A DNA stretch of 64,000 nucleotides from JAWKHR01 sp041394725 (lineage in GTDB: Bacteria > Acidobacteriota > Vicinamibacteria > Vicinamibacterales > SCN-69-37): positions 1-64,000 of the forward strand of contig JAWKHR010000031.1 in NCBI GenBank assembly GCA_041394725.1, in the 5' to 3' direction. The notes below the pieces were generated by a model. The model was not told where the DNA came from and did not search any database. It saw only the letters and a program-made list of their open reading frames with translations. Position numbers and translations under genes: made by a program. Shown here one piece after another: positions 50,193 to 57,285 of this stretch. Every line of letters begins with the position of its first letter. Position 1 is the first letter of the stretch.

Positions 50193-51431
50193 GTGACACT
50201 CAGCGAAGAGCAGCGTCGTGAGGTCCTGTCGAAGGTCCTGCGGACCATCGACCGGCAGTTCATGGGCGCCGACCCTGACACGGCGCGGCTGCGCCAGGAG
50301 CACGAATCGGCGATCATCGAGGCCGCGGACACGGATCAGTTCGAGGCGGCGATGAACGCCTTGCTGAAGGCGCTCGGCACAAGCCACGTCGGGTTCTTCC
50401 ATGACACTCGTCCGCGCGCGGCTGGCCGCGTCGCCATCGCGGCCACGTTCATGAAGACCGACACACCCGATGGTCCCCGCTGGATGTTCCAGGACGTCCA
50501 CCCAGGCGGCGCCGCGGCACGCGCCGGAATCCGGCCCGGGGACGTGCTCCTCACCATCGACGGCAAGGACGTCATCCCGCCCGACGGGCTTCCGTTCCAG
50601 CTCGGAAGCGCGTACACGTTCACCGTGCGCCGGCCGAACGGCTCGACAACGGAGCCAACCGTGGAGGTTCCGGGCTCCAAGGAGAAGAAGCGTCCGATCG
50701 TGGTCCCCGACCAGGTGGTCACGGCGACGAAGCTGGATGAGGGGACAGGCGTCGTTCGCGTCAGCATGTTCCCCGGTGTCCTCGGGATGGACGTGGCGCG
50801 CGACATGAGCCGTGCCGTTGCTGATCTCGGCGCCGACCGTCTCATCATCGATCTTCGTGGCAACACCGGAGGCGGCATCGGGTGCCTGCGGCTCATGAGC
50901 CTCATGTGCTCGGACAGGCGCGGTGTGGGCTACAGCGTCAGTAGGGCCGTGGCGAAACGCGGGTTCGACAAGGAGAAGCTGCCGGCGTTCGACCGGATCC
51001 CGTCATCGAAGCTGGGCGTCCTGCCGTTGGCGCTGCGTTTCGCGCGCGCGAAGCGGTCGGTGGCAGTGTTCACCGAGGCACTCGGCGCCCAGCGCCATCA
51101 CGGACGCATCGCCCTGCTCGTCAACGAGCACTCGGCGAGCGCTGCGGAAATGGTGGCGGCGTTCGCCAAGGAGACCGGCCTCGCGACGGTTGTGGGCACG
51201 AAGACGCCCGGCCGGCTCGTGGCTACGAGCGGATTCAAGGTCGGCTTTGGATACCGCGTGGCGCTGCCGGTCGCCGCGTACTACACGTGGCAGGGGACGA
51301 ATCTTGAAGGGACGGGCGTCACGCCGGATGTGGACGAACCGCTGCGCGCCGACGCTCTCCGGAGTGGTGAAGACAACCAGCTCCGGCGCGCCCAAGCGGA
51401 GAGCGCCCGCCCGACGCTGGTAGCGAGATGA
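50193..51431 (+). CDS. S41-family (C-terminal processing) peptidase with PDZ domain
   Basis: A protein of 412 residues starting with GTG at 50193, with AGGACGG ahead of it. Residues 90-165 form a PDZ domain (FQDVHPGGAAARAGIRPGDV, LLTIDGKDVIPPDG). The S41 core carries LIIDLRGNTGGGIGCL, the nucleophile Ser in LVNEHSASAAEMVAAF and the base Lys in VVGTKTPGRLV, then GTGVTPDVDEPL. No signal peptide is apparent, so location is uncertain. It lies 9 bases after the CHAT gene, so the two proteases are co-expressed, perhaps as a proteolytic cascade (inference). Confidence 0.88.
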   Translation: MTLSEEQRREVLSKVLRTIDRQFMGADPDTARLRQEHESAIIEAADTDQFEAAMNALLKALGTSHVGFFHDTRPRAAGRVAIAATFMKTDTPDGPRWMFQDVHPGGAAARAGIRPGDVLLTIDGKDVIPPDGLPFQLGSAYTFTVRRPNGSTTEPTVEVPGSKEKKRPIVVPDQVVTATKLDEGTGVVRVSMFPGVLGMDVARDMSRAVADLGADRLIIDLRGNTGGGIGCLRLMSLMCSDRRGVGYSVSRAVAKRGFDKEKLPAFDRIPSSKLGVLPLALRFARAKRSVAVFTEALGAQRHHGRIALLVNEHSASAAEMVAAFAKETGLATVVGTKTPGRLVATSGFKVGFGYRVALPVAAYYTWQGTNLEGTGVTPDVDEPLRADALRSGEDNQLRRAQAESARPTLVAR

Positions 51432-51933
51432 GCAGCCCACTCGGCCGCCTTCTGGACGCCAGGTTCGGTCAACGATCGACAATGTTTGCGTTCACGGCTG
51501 TTGTGGCAGCAGTTCGTCACTGAGCACCATGCGGACGATGTCTGCGCAGAAGGCGCTGGCGCAGCCCACAGCAGACTGTTTCGCGACGGTGCGACCGGAG
51601 AAGTCGTCCGCGTCAGGTACGGATGCATCTCGTCGGGAGCATGCGGCGAACGATCTCCGTCCGCCTCGCGTATTCCGCCGAGCCGGGATCGGCCCAGCCG
51701 CCGTGCTGTTCGATGAGGGCGATCACCTCCGAAATGGCGGCTGTCGTACGCGCCGAACACCGGTAGCCAGACGTCTACGCATTCCTGTGCGGCTCCGTGT
51801 CGCGCGCAAGCAGCACCCTCGCCATGTCGAGGCGATTGAGAATGACGGCCAGAAACAATTCGCGACCAAACGTGTTCGGCCACTGGCGCCGAAACCAAGG
51901 CGCGTCCGTATGCCGGACATCCGGACTCTCGCG
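51432..51933. other. Non-coding or degenerate stretch
   Basis: About 500 bases without a convincing gene. On the minus strand a short reading frame near 51885-51770 reads RQWPNTFGRELFLAVILNRL then DMARVLLARDTEP before a stop, and another frame further on reads AISEVIALIEQHGGW. These look like leftovers of an ankyrin-like or helical-repeat gene, but the match is weak. Confidence 0.3.
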
Positions 51934-52557
51934 CTACGCGTCAGCCCTCCCGGCGCCGAACTTCTCCAGCAGCGCCAGCACGCCTATCGTCGGATCCTTG
52001 ATCTGGGCGTGCCGAAGGACGTCCCAGTAGTCGCGAAGGTACGTTCGCAGGAACTCGACGACGTGGCTCATCGGCACGGTGTGCCAGCGCTGAGATCCTT
52101 CGGCATCGGTAACAGAGCCGAACGCGACCATCCGCAGAACGTGGCCCGAAGGCGCCTCGGCCCGACCGCGGGTCAGGAGCGAGCCGGCAAGCTCCTCGGC
52201 GTCCTCCGGCCGGCAGCAGCCGAACCGTGCGAGCGCAACCTGCAGCACGTGCGGATCGCGCGTAGCTGCATTGAAGCGAGCGGGGCCCTCCTTGACTTCT
52301 CCAACGATCATGTCCGGACGGTCCGCGGCGCAGCCCAGGGCGGGATCGGGTTGGAACACGCGCCCCTTCATCGCGCGGTGGCCCTGCCCGCGAACGACAT
52401 CGTGGCCCGCGCCGCTGAAACGGACGGCGAGGACATCGAGATCGGTCACCGACCTGGCCGGTCCGGAGCGGTGAGCCTCGAGCACGGGGTACTCCACGAC
52501 CGTGAAGTACCCGTTCACGTGCAGGTACGCCTGCACGAGCGCCACGGCGGTGTCCAT
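51934..52557 (-). CDS. Conserved hypothetical protein, possible PD-(D/E)xK nuclease fold
   Basis: A protein of 207 residues. It opens TAVALVQAYLHVNGYFTVVE and has SVTDLDVLAVRF followed later by PDMIVGEVKEGPARFN. The Asp-x-Asp then Glu-x-Lys spacing, with an N-terminal helix and strand, matches the restriction-endonuclease-like fold (E, D, ExK). The rest is helical (VVEFLRTYLRDYWDVLRHAQ). I do not know a characterised relative. The gene stands alone, with 78 bases to the Met-rich gene downstream in the same direction of transcription reversed. Nuclease activity is inference only. Confidence 0.65.
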   Translation of the reverse strand: MDTAVALVQAYLHVNGYFTVVEYPVLEAHRSGPARSVTDLDVLAVRFSGAGHDVVRGQGHRAMKGRVFQPDPALGCAADRPDMIVGEVKEGPARFNAATRDPHVLQVALARFGCCRPEDAEELAGSLLTRGRAEAPSGHVLRMVAFGSVTDAEGSQRWHTVPMSHVVEFLRTYLRDYWDVLRHAQIKDPTIGVLALLEKFGAGRADA

Positions 52558-52635
52558 CCAATCACCTCGCCGATAGGGTCGGAAAACGCCGACGGCGGGG
52601 CGCCCTCACGCCTCGCCCCTGGCGAGGGTCGTCCT

Positions 52636-53115
52636 TCAATTGCCGCCGCCCATCATCTTGATCATGTTCATCATTGGGCACGCAGCCATCATCTTCTGCA
52701 TCTCGGGAGTCATACCGCCCGACATGTGCTGCATCATGTGCCCCATCATCTGGCCGTGCATGCCCATCATTCGATCGCGCATCGTGCCGCGCTGCTCGAC
52801 GATGGCGGCGACCAGCTCGGCGATCGCATCGACCTTGGTGTCGCCCGTGGCGCTCTTCATCGTCGCGACGAGCGTGGTCAGCCGGTCGTCCATGGTTTTC
52901 ATGTCGGCCATCATCTGCTGGTGCATCTGCATCATCTGCCGTTCCTGCTCCTGCAAGTCGGCTTGCTGCGCCGCGGTCGGATGGTGCTCCTGATGGTCCT
53001 GCGGCTGCGCGGCGGCCTGGGAGACCGAGGCCAGCACGGGCGTCGTGGCGAGCCGCGCCGTGCCGAACGCGGCGCCGACGGCGAGAATCGTTGCGGCGAT
53101 CGTCAGTCGAGTCAT
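52636..53115 (-). CDS. Exported Met/His-rich protein, probable copper handling
   Basis: A protein of 159 residues; ATG 53115 is set by GAGGAGGG 7-14 bases upstream and by the signal peptide that follows (LTIAATILAVGAAFGTARLA). The mature part is rich in Met, His and Gln: QPQDHQEHHPTAAQQADLQE, ERQMMQMHQQMMADMKTM, GMHGQMMGHMMQHMSGGM, and the end ACPMMNMIKMMGGGN. Helical Met-rich periplasmic proteins of this kind bind Cu(I) or Ag(I). It heads toward the same metal-linked cluster as the DUF2933 and cus genes. It is 62 bases after the M50 peptidase gene. Confidence 0.78.
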   Translation of the reverse strand: MTRLTIAATILAVGAAFGTARLATTPVLASVSQAAAQPQDHQEHHPTAAQQADLQEQERQMMQMHQQMMADMKTMDDRLTTLVATMKSATGDTKVDAIAELVAAIVEQRGTMRDRMMGMHGQMMGHMMQHMSGGMTPEMQKMMAACPMMNMIKMMGGGN

Positions 53116-53176
53116 TGCGTCCCTCCTCTGTTGGGCGTCAGACCGGGGCAAGTCTCGCTCGCCCGGTGATAGCCCG

Positions 53177-54583
53177 TTACACGTACGGACAGTGCAGACC
53201 AATCTCCGGCGATATCGCGTGCGGGAGCGGGAGCAGAATCAGCGCCAGGAGCGCGAACGAGCTCCAAGCCAACGCCCGCCGGCGCGGGTCCAGAGGTGTC
53301 ACGTCCTCCATCGGCGGCATGCCCGGTCGTCCCGCGATGAAGAACACGACCAGGGCCCAGAACAGGAGCCCGGTCCACACGAAGAGCCCGAGCCCAACGA
53401 GCGCCATCAACGTGGCGTTGCCGACCGTCTGAGCCCGGCGGCGGCCAAACAACGCGTGCGCGATATGGCCTCCATCGAGTTGGCCGACCGGCAGCAGGTT
53501 GAGCGCGGTGATCATCAGACCGAGCCAACCCGCGAACGCCAACGGGTGGAGCACTACGTAGTGGCCGGTCGTCAATGACTCGCCGATGGCGGCCTTGGAC
53601 ACCAAGGCAAAGAGAATCGACGCGTTGACGCTCACGCCTTGCGCCATATGGGCCGTCGCGGCGCCCGCCGCTTCGACTGGCAGCACCGTGGAGCGCTGCA
53701 GTCCCAGCGCCAGGGCCGGGATCGCCACGGCCAGCCCTGCCAGCGGCCCCGCAACGCCGATATCGAACAGCTGTCGTCGGGCCTTCAGGAGCGGCGGCAG
53801 GCGAATGAACGCGCCGAACGTCCCCAGGGCGAACGGGACGGGAATGAAGTACGGCAGCGACACGGGCACGCCGTGGTACCGCGCCGTCAGATAGTGGCCC
53901 ATCTCGTGGACGCCCAGGATGAGCATGACGCCGATGCCGTACGGCAGGCCGGCCGTCCACGCCTCCGGCTGGTCGAAGAGGTTGATTCCCTGATGCGCCG
54001 CGCCCGCGAAGGTGGTGGTCGCCAGGGTGGCGACAAGGAGCGCGATGTTGACGAGAGGCCGCCGGGGCGGAACGGCCGCGAGCAACAGGCGCTCGAAGTC
54101 CGCGTGCGGGATCAGCACGGATACGCGCCCATCGTCTTCCTCGTGAATCATCACCTGCGCGCGGCGGCCCGTCAGACTCTCTGCTCGTTCCGCCACGTGG
54201 CGCTGGACGTCTTCGGGGCGCGCGTGGAGGTCTCCGCGCAGGACGAGGCCCGTGGCCGTGAGCTCCTGGCCGGCGATCTCGAGAATAGTGGGATCGATGG
54301 CGTCGGCAAGCCGATGAAGGATCTCTCGCTGGTGCGTCACAGAATGGCCAGGAATTGGCGCGTCGTGCACGGCGGGATGACCGCCGTCGATCACCGCGGC
54401 CCGGCCCGGCCTGGCCCGGAAGAGCGGCCAGGTCAACGACCACGCCAGCACCAACAGGTAGAGCCAGAACGGAACCTGGATACCGGCCGCGAACGCCAGC
54501 AACAGGAGCAGCAGTGGCAGCAAGCCGGCAAACGCCGCAGGCCAGCCTCGACCGCTGTCTTGGTTCGCGCTGTTCAGTGGCAC
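53177..54583 (-). CDS. M50 site-2 protease family intramembrane metallopeptidase
   Basis: A protein of 468 residues from GTG 54583 (GGAAAGGA precedes it); it overlaps the end of the oxidoreductase gene by 10 bases. Several membrane helices surround the zinc site ILGVHEMGHYLTARYHGV (HExxH) near residue 225 and the third ligand in LLPVGQLDGGHIAHALF (Asp). A soluble segment of about 100 residues precedes the first catalytic helix. FIPVPFALGTFGAFIR is the EGY1/S2P-like loop of the plant and bacterial long form. It cleaves transmembrane segments of regulators or signal proteins; the substrate is not known. Confidence 0.9.
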   Translation of the reverse strand: MPLNSANQDSGRGWPAAFAGLLPLLLLLLAFAAGIQVPFWLYLLVLAWSLTWPLFRARPGRAAVIDGGHPAVHDAPIPGHSVTHQREILHRLADAIDPTILEIAGQELTATGLVLRGDLHARPEDVQRHVAERAESLTGRRAQVMIHEEDDGRVSVLIPHADFERLLLAAVPPRRPLVNIALLVATLATTTFAGAAHQGINLFDQPEAWTAGLPYGIGVMLILGVHEMGHYLTARYHGVPVSLPYFIPVPFALGTFGAFIRLPPLLKARRQLFDIGVAGPLAGLAVAIPALALGLQRSTVLPVEAAGAATAHMAQGVSVNASILFALVSKAAIGESLTTGHYVVLHPLAFAGWLGLMITALNLLPVGQLDGGHIAHALFGRRRAQTVGNATLMALVGLGLFVWTGLLFWALVVFFIAGRPGMPPMEDVTPLDPRRRALAWSSFALLALILLPLPHAISPEIGLHCPYV

Positions 54584-55815
54584 GACGTCGAGTCCTTTCC
54601 GCGGGCCACACCCACAGCCTCGACCCCAGCGTTGCCGTGGTCGTCGCCGGCTGGAGGCTTCGCCTCGATCTCCGGTGTCGCTCCAGCCGCTTCGCGCACG
54701 CACCGGCAATACGTGCAGTCGCAGCCCTCCCGGCATTCGTGCGCCGCCGCCGCGGCCTGGAGACGCGCCGTGTAGGCGCGGGCCAAGGGGTGGACGAGTG
54801 TCGTCCACCACTGCGACGCGTAATGTCGTCGAAGCCAGGCGCGCGGATCCGGGGCGCCACAGACATGGCGAACCAGCGCCCGGTACCCGCGTGCGCCGGC
54901 GCGGCCGTACAGATAGCGATTGACCGTGGCGGCGCGAATCGTCGGACGGATCTGCTGGCGATACGCCGCTTCATAGGCAGCCAGATCGCCTCGCGCCCAG
55001 GCGCTCCCGGCAAGGTAGCCGGACGTCAGCGCGTACCGCATACCGAATCCGAAGAGCGCATCCTGCAGTCCCGCCGCCTCCCCGGCGAAGAGGAGCTGGC
55101 CGCGACGAACGACCGGCTCGGCGGCCATGTTGCCGTATCCGCCGAACGGCCTGGCGCCGCGGAGCGTGATGCCCGTCTTCCGCTGGAAGAAGTCCAGCGT
55201 TCGCGCGAGGTACTGCTTGTCGTTGTGGAAGTCGTCGAACATGCAGGTGGCCAGCGTGCCGCGGCCGCGGCACAGCAGGAGATAGGCGTACCCGGCGGGT
55301 GCCAGCTCGTCGGAGACGGCTCCGTACGCGGCGTCCGCACGGTCTGTGTCGAACACATAGCCGACCGCGATCGCGTCCACGCGTCGCGGCCCGTGGGAGA
55401 CGACACCGCCGTCGGGAAGGTGCTCGACGTTCGTTCCAAACTGAATCTCGACGCCGCTCCGAAGCGCCTGTGTCTTGAGTGCCTGATCCAACGTGCCCGC
55501 ATCTGACCCACGCCGCACCAGATACCAGAGCGGCTCGGCCGACCGGCACTCGAACTCGCGGCCGTCGGGATCGAAGAACACACACTCACGAAACGGCGTG
55601 TGCTCGAACGCGGGCTCGATCCCCATCGACGCGAGGTCTTCGAGCACGTTCCTTTCGGTCGTCCAGTTCTCGAGCCCCTGGAAGTCGCCGTGAAACCGCG
55701 CGCCGATCTCGCGTCGACGTTCGAACACCTGCGCGCGGGCACCGGCGAGAACCGCGGCCAGCCCCGCCGAGAGCCCCGACAGGCCTCCGCCTGCAATCGA
55801 CACAGTCCGCGTCAT
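54574..55815 (-). CDS. FAD-dependent oxidoreductase (geranylgeranyl-reductase-like)
   Basis: A protein of 413 residues from ATG 55815, which overlaps the upstream methyltransferase-like stop (ATGA). The FAD fold begins at once: VSIAGGGLSGLSAGLAAVLA (GxGxxG) and VFERRREIG with the ribose-binding Glu. The second FAD motif is LLFAGEAAGLQDALFGFGMR. The C-terminus is Cys-rich (HECREGCDCTYCRCVRE), suggesting a metal or Fe-S site. Relatives reduce isoprenoid chains; the neighbouring isoprenylcysteine-methyltransferase-like gene fits a lipid or isoprenoid role, but this is inference. Confidence 0.83.
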   Translation of the reverse strand: MTRTVSIAGGGLSGLSAGLAAVLAGARAQVFERRREIGARFHGDFQGLENWTTERNVLEDLASMGIEPAFEHTPFRECVFFDPDGREFECRSAEPLWYLVRRGSDAGTLDQALKTQALRSGVEIQFGTNVEHLPDGGVVSHGPRRVDAIAVGYVFDTDRADAAYGAVSDELAPAGYAYLLLCRGRGTLATCMFDDFHNDKQYLARTLDFFQRKTGITLRGARPFGGYGNMAAEPVVRRGQLLFAGEAAGLQDALFGFGMRYALTSGYLAGSAWARGDLAAYEAAYRQQIRPTIRAATVNRYLYGRAGARGYRALVRHVCGAPDPRAWLRRHYASQWWTTLVHPLARAYTARLQAAAAAHECREGCDCTYCRCVREAAGATPEIEAKPPAGDDHGNAGVEAVGVARGKDSTSCH

Positions 55816-56495
55816 CGTCCTTGGCGTCCTTCCTCGGCATGCCGCGCCGGTGTGTCGGCTCGACTTGGGAGCCGTGGGACCCATCGTGGCGTCGCGGCCG
55901 CGTAGGCTTCCCAGATGGGACCGAGCTCACGAGCTACCTCCCGTTCCTCGCGGTGCGCCAGGCGCACGTACATCACGACGAGCACGGGGAACATCGCCAA
56001 CGTGAGCAGCGTCGGCCACTGCAGCAGGAAGCCGATCATGATGACGATGAACGCGACATATTGCGGGTGGCGGACGTACGCGTACGGACCAGACGAGGCG
56101 AGCGTTCCCGTTTGTTGCGCCTTGAACAGCACGCGCCACGCGCCGGCCAGGAGGAAGAATCCGCCAACGACGAGCAGGTTGCTGGCGACGTGGATCGGAT
56201 TCAGATGAGGGTCGCCCTCGAATCCCAGCAGCGAGTACCAGATGTGCCCGGCGTCATGCGTCAGGAAGTCGGTGCCGGGAAACCGCGTCTGCAACCAGCC
56301 CGCGAGCAGGTAGATCGTGAGCGGGAAGCCGTACATCTCGACGAACAGCGCCACGAGGAAAGCCGAGAACGTGCCGAACGTCCGCCAGTCGCGGCCGGTC
56401 CTCGGCTTGAAGAAGCTGAATGCGAAGATGATGAAGACGGCCGCGTTGACGAACGCGATCGCCCAGAGGCCATACGCTGGCGCATCGTGATTCAT
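55812..56495 (-). CDS. Isoprenylcysteine carboxyl methyltransferase (ICMT)/NnrU-like membrane protein
   Basis: A protein of 227 residues with about six membrane helices. Its start overlaps the DUF2933 stop and its stop overlaps the oxidoreductase start, both ATGA. The family motif is GTLASSGPYAYVRHPQYVAF with the RHPxY signature, then REEREVARELGPIWEAYAA. ICMT-type bacterial proteins methylate lipids or small molecules using S-adenosylmethionine; the substrate is unknown. Overlapping junctions show it is translated with the FAD oxidoreductase and DUF2933 genes. Confidence 0.85.
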   Translation of the reverse strand: MNHDAPAYGLWAIAFVNAAVFIIFAFSFFKPRTGRDWRTFGTFSAFLVALFVEMYGFPLTIYLLAGWLQTRFPGTDFLTHDAGHIWYSLLGFEGDPHLNPIHVASNLLVVGGFFLLAGAWRVLFKAQQTGTLASSGPYAYVRHPQYVAFIVIMIGFLLQWPTLLTLAMFPVLVVMYVRLAHREEREVARELGPIWEAYAAATPRWVPRLPSRADTPARHAEEGRQGR

Positions 56496-56746
56496 GGTCG
56501 GTCTCCGTGCGGATGTGCTGGGTTCCCTCCACGCCGGCCGTCGGCTGTCCTCCCGTGATCGCCGTGGCCGCGGTGCATGAATATGTGGATGACGGGACAG
56601 AGCAGCAGGATCGCGAACGGCAGGACCCCGAACAGGTGCGCTCGATGCTCGGTCCAGAGGAGGAACACCGCGGCCAGCAGGAACAGACAGAGTCCGATCG
56701 GGAAAACCGATCCCGCCGGTCGGTTAGATGATTGCGCGTTCGGCAT
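56492..56746 (-). CDS. DUF2933 small membrane protein
   Basis: A protein of 84 residues if ATG 56746 (MPNAQSSNRP) is used; ATG 56761 is an alternative. Two membrane helices (VFPIGLCLFLLAAVFLLW and LFGVLPFAILLLCPVIHIFM) are followed by a His-rich tail (MHRGHGDHGRTADGRRGG). DUF2933 proteins occur beside copper and heavy-metal resistance genes, consistent with the His tail and the cus operon upstream. Overlaps the next gene by four bases. Confidence 0.8.
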   Translation of the reverse strand: MPNAQSSNRPAGSVFPIGLCLFLLAAVFLLWTEHRAHLFGVLPFAILLLCPVIHIFMHRGHGDHGRTADGRRGGNPAHPHGDRP

Positions 56747-56834
56747 GCCGCCTGCTCCCATCCCGCTGCGGAAATTGCCGCGACGACGCGGGTTTCTCCT
56801 CAACGCTTGTCGAGCGCGTGACAGAGGCTCCGTC

Positions 56835-56847
56835 GATTGGACCAATC
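56835..56847. promoter_or_regulatory. 13-bp palindrome upstream of the DUF2933 gene
   Basis: GATTGGACCAATC has perfect 6-bp arms around one A, about 90 bases before the DUF2933 start, inside the 211-base gap after the PII-like gene. It could be a regulator site. No partner site was found. Confidence 0.3.
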
Positions 56848-56957
56848 CAATCAGGCCCCACGCGCGCGTTCTGATTGCACCATCGAAGCGTTCGTCGCCT
56901 GATGTAGCACGCTTCGGACCACATCGCTCACGAACTGCGCCTATTAACGAGAATTAA

Positions 56958-57284
56958 TCAGAGCGTGCCGCCCTCGGCGCTCTGCTTCGTCCGCACCCGG
57001 ATAACGTTCTCGACCGGCAGGACGGCGATCAAGCCATCCCCAGCGAGTCCCGTGCCGGCCTCGTCGAGGATCGCGCCGGTCAAGTCGCTCACGCGCTCGG
57101 CCGTCGTGAAGATTTCGATGCGCACGTGCGGCACGAGATAGTCCCCTCTGAAGTAGTTGGCGTACTCGCCAAACCCCTTCACCGCTGTGACCGTGATGCC
57201 GCCGACGCCGATCGCGACGAGCCGGCGCTCGACATCCGGCAGCCGCTCGCGGCGCACGATCGCGGTCACTTTGCGAAACTCCAC
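56958..57284 (-). CDS. PII-like signalling protein linked to heavy-metal efflux
   Basis: A protein of 108 residues starting with GTG 57284, one base after the cusA stop; the ribosome site AAGGAGG is inside the cusA end. FRKVTAIVRRERLPDVERRL and IGVGGITVTAVKGFGEYANY match the PII/GlnB fold, and the T-loop region is short and lacks the usual Tyr uridylylation site. LAGDGLIAVLPVENVIRVRT is the second half. PII homologues encoded beside CusA/CzcA pumps (PII-NG group) are thought to sense metal or nucleotide rather than nitrogen. That function is inferred from neighbours. Confidence 0.83.
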   Translation of the reverse strand: MEFRKVTAIVRRERLPDVERRLVAIGVGGITVTAVKGFGEYANYFRGDYLVPHVRIEIFTTAERVSDLTGAILDEAGTGLAGDGLIAVLPVENVIRVRTKQSAEGGTL

Positions 57285-57285
57285 G

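Noticed and set aside
51281..51898. A 205-codon minus-strand frame between the S41 and nuclease-like genes
   Set aside because: Overlaps the S41 gene, has no domain and a composition unlike a real protein; the short helical pieces nearby are in other frames.
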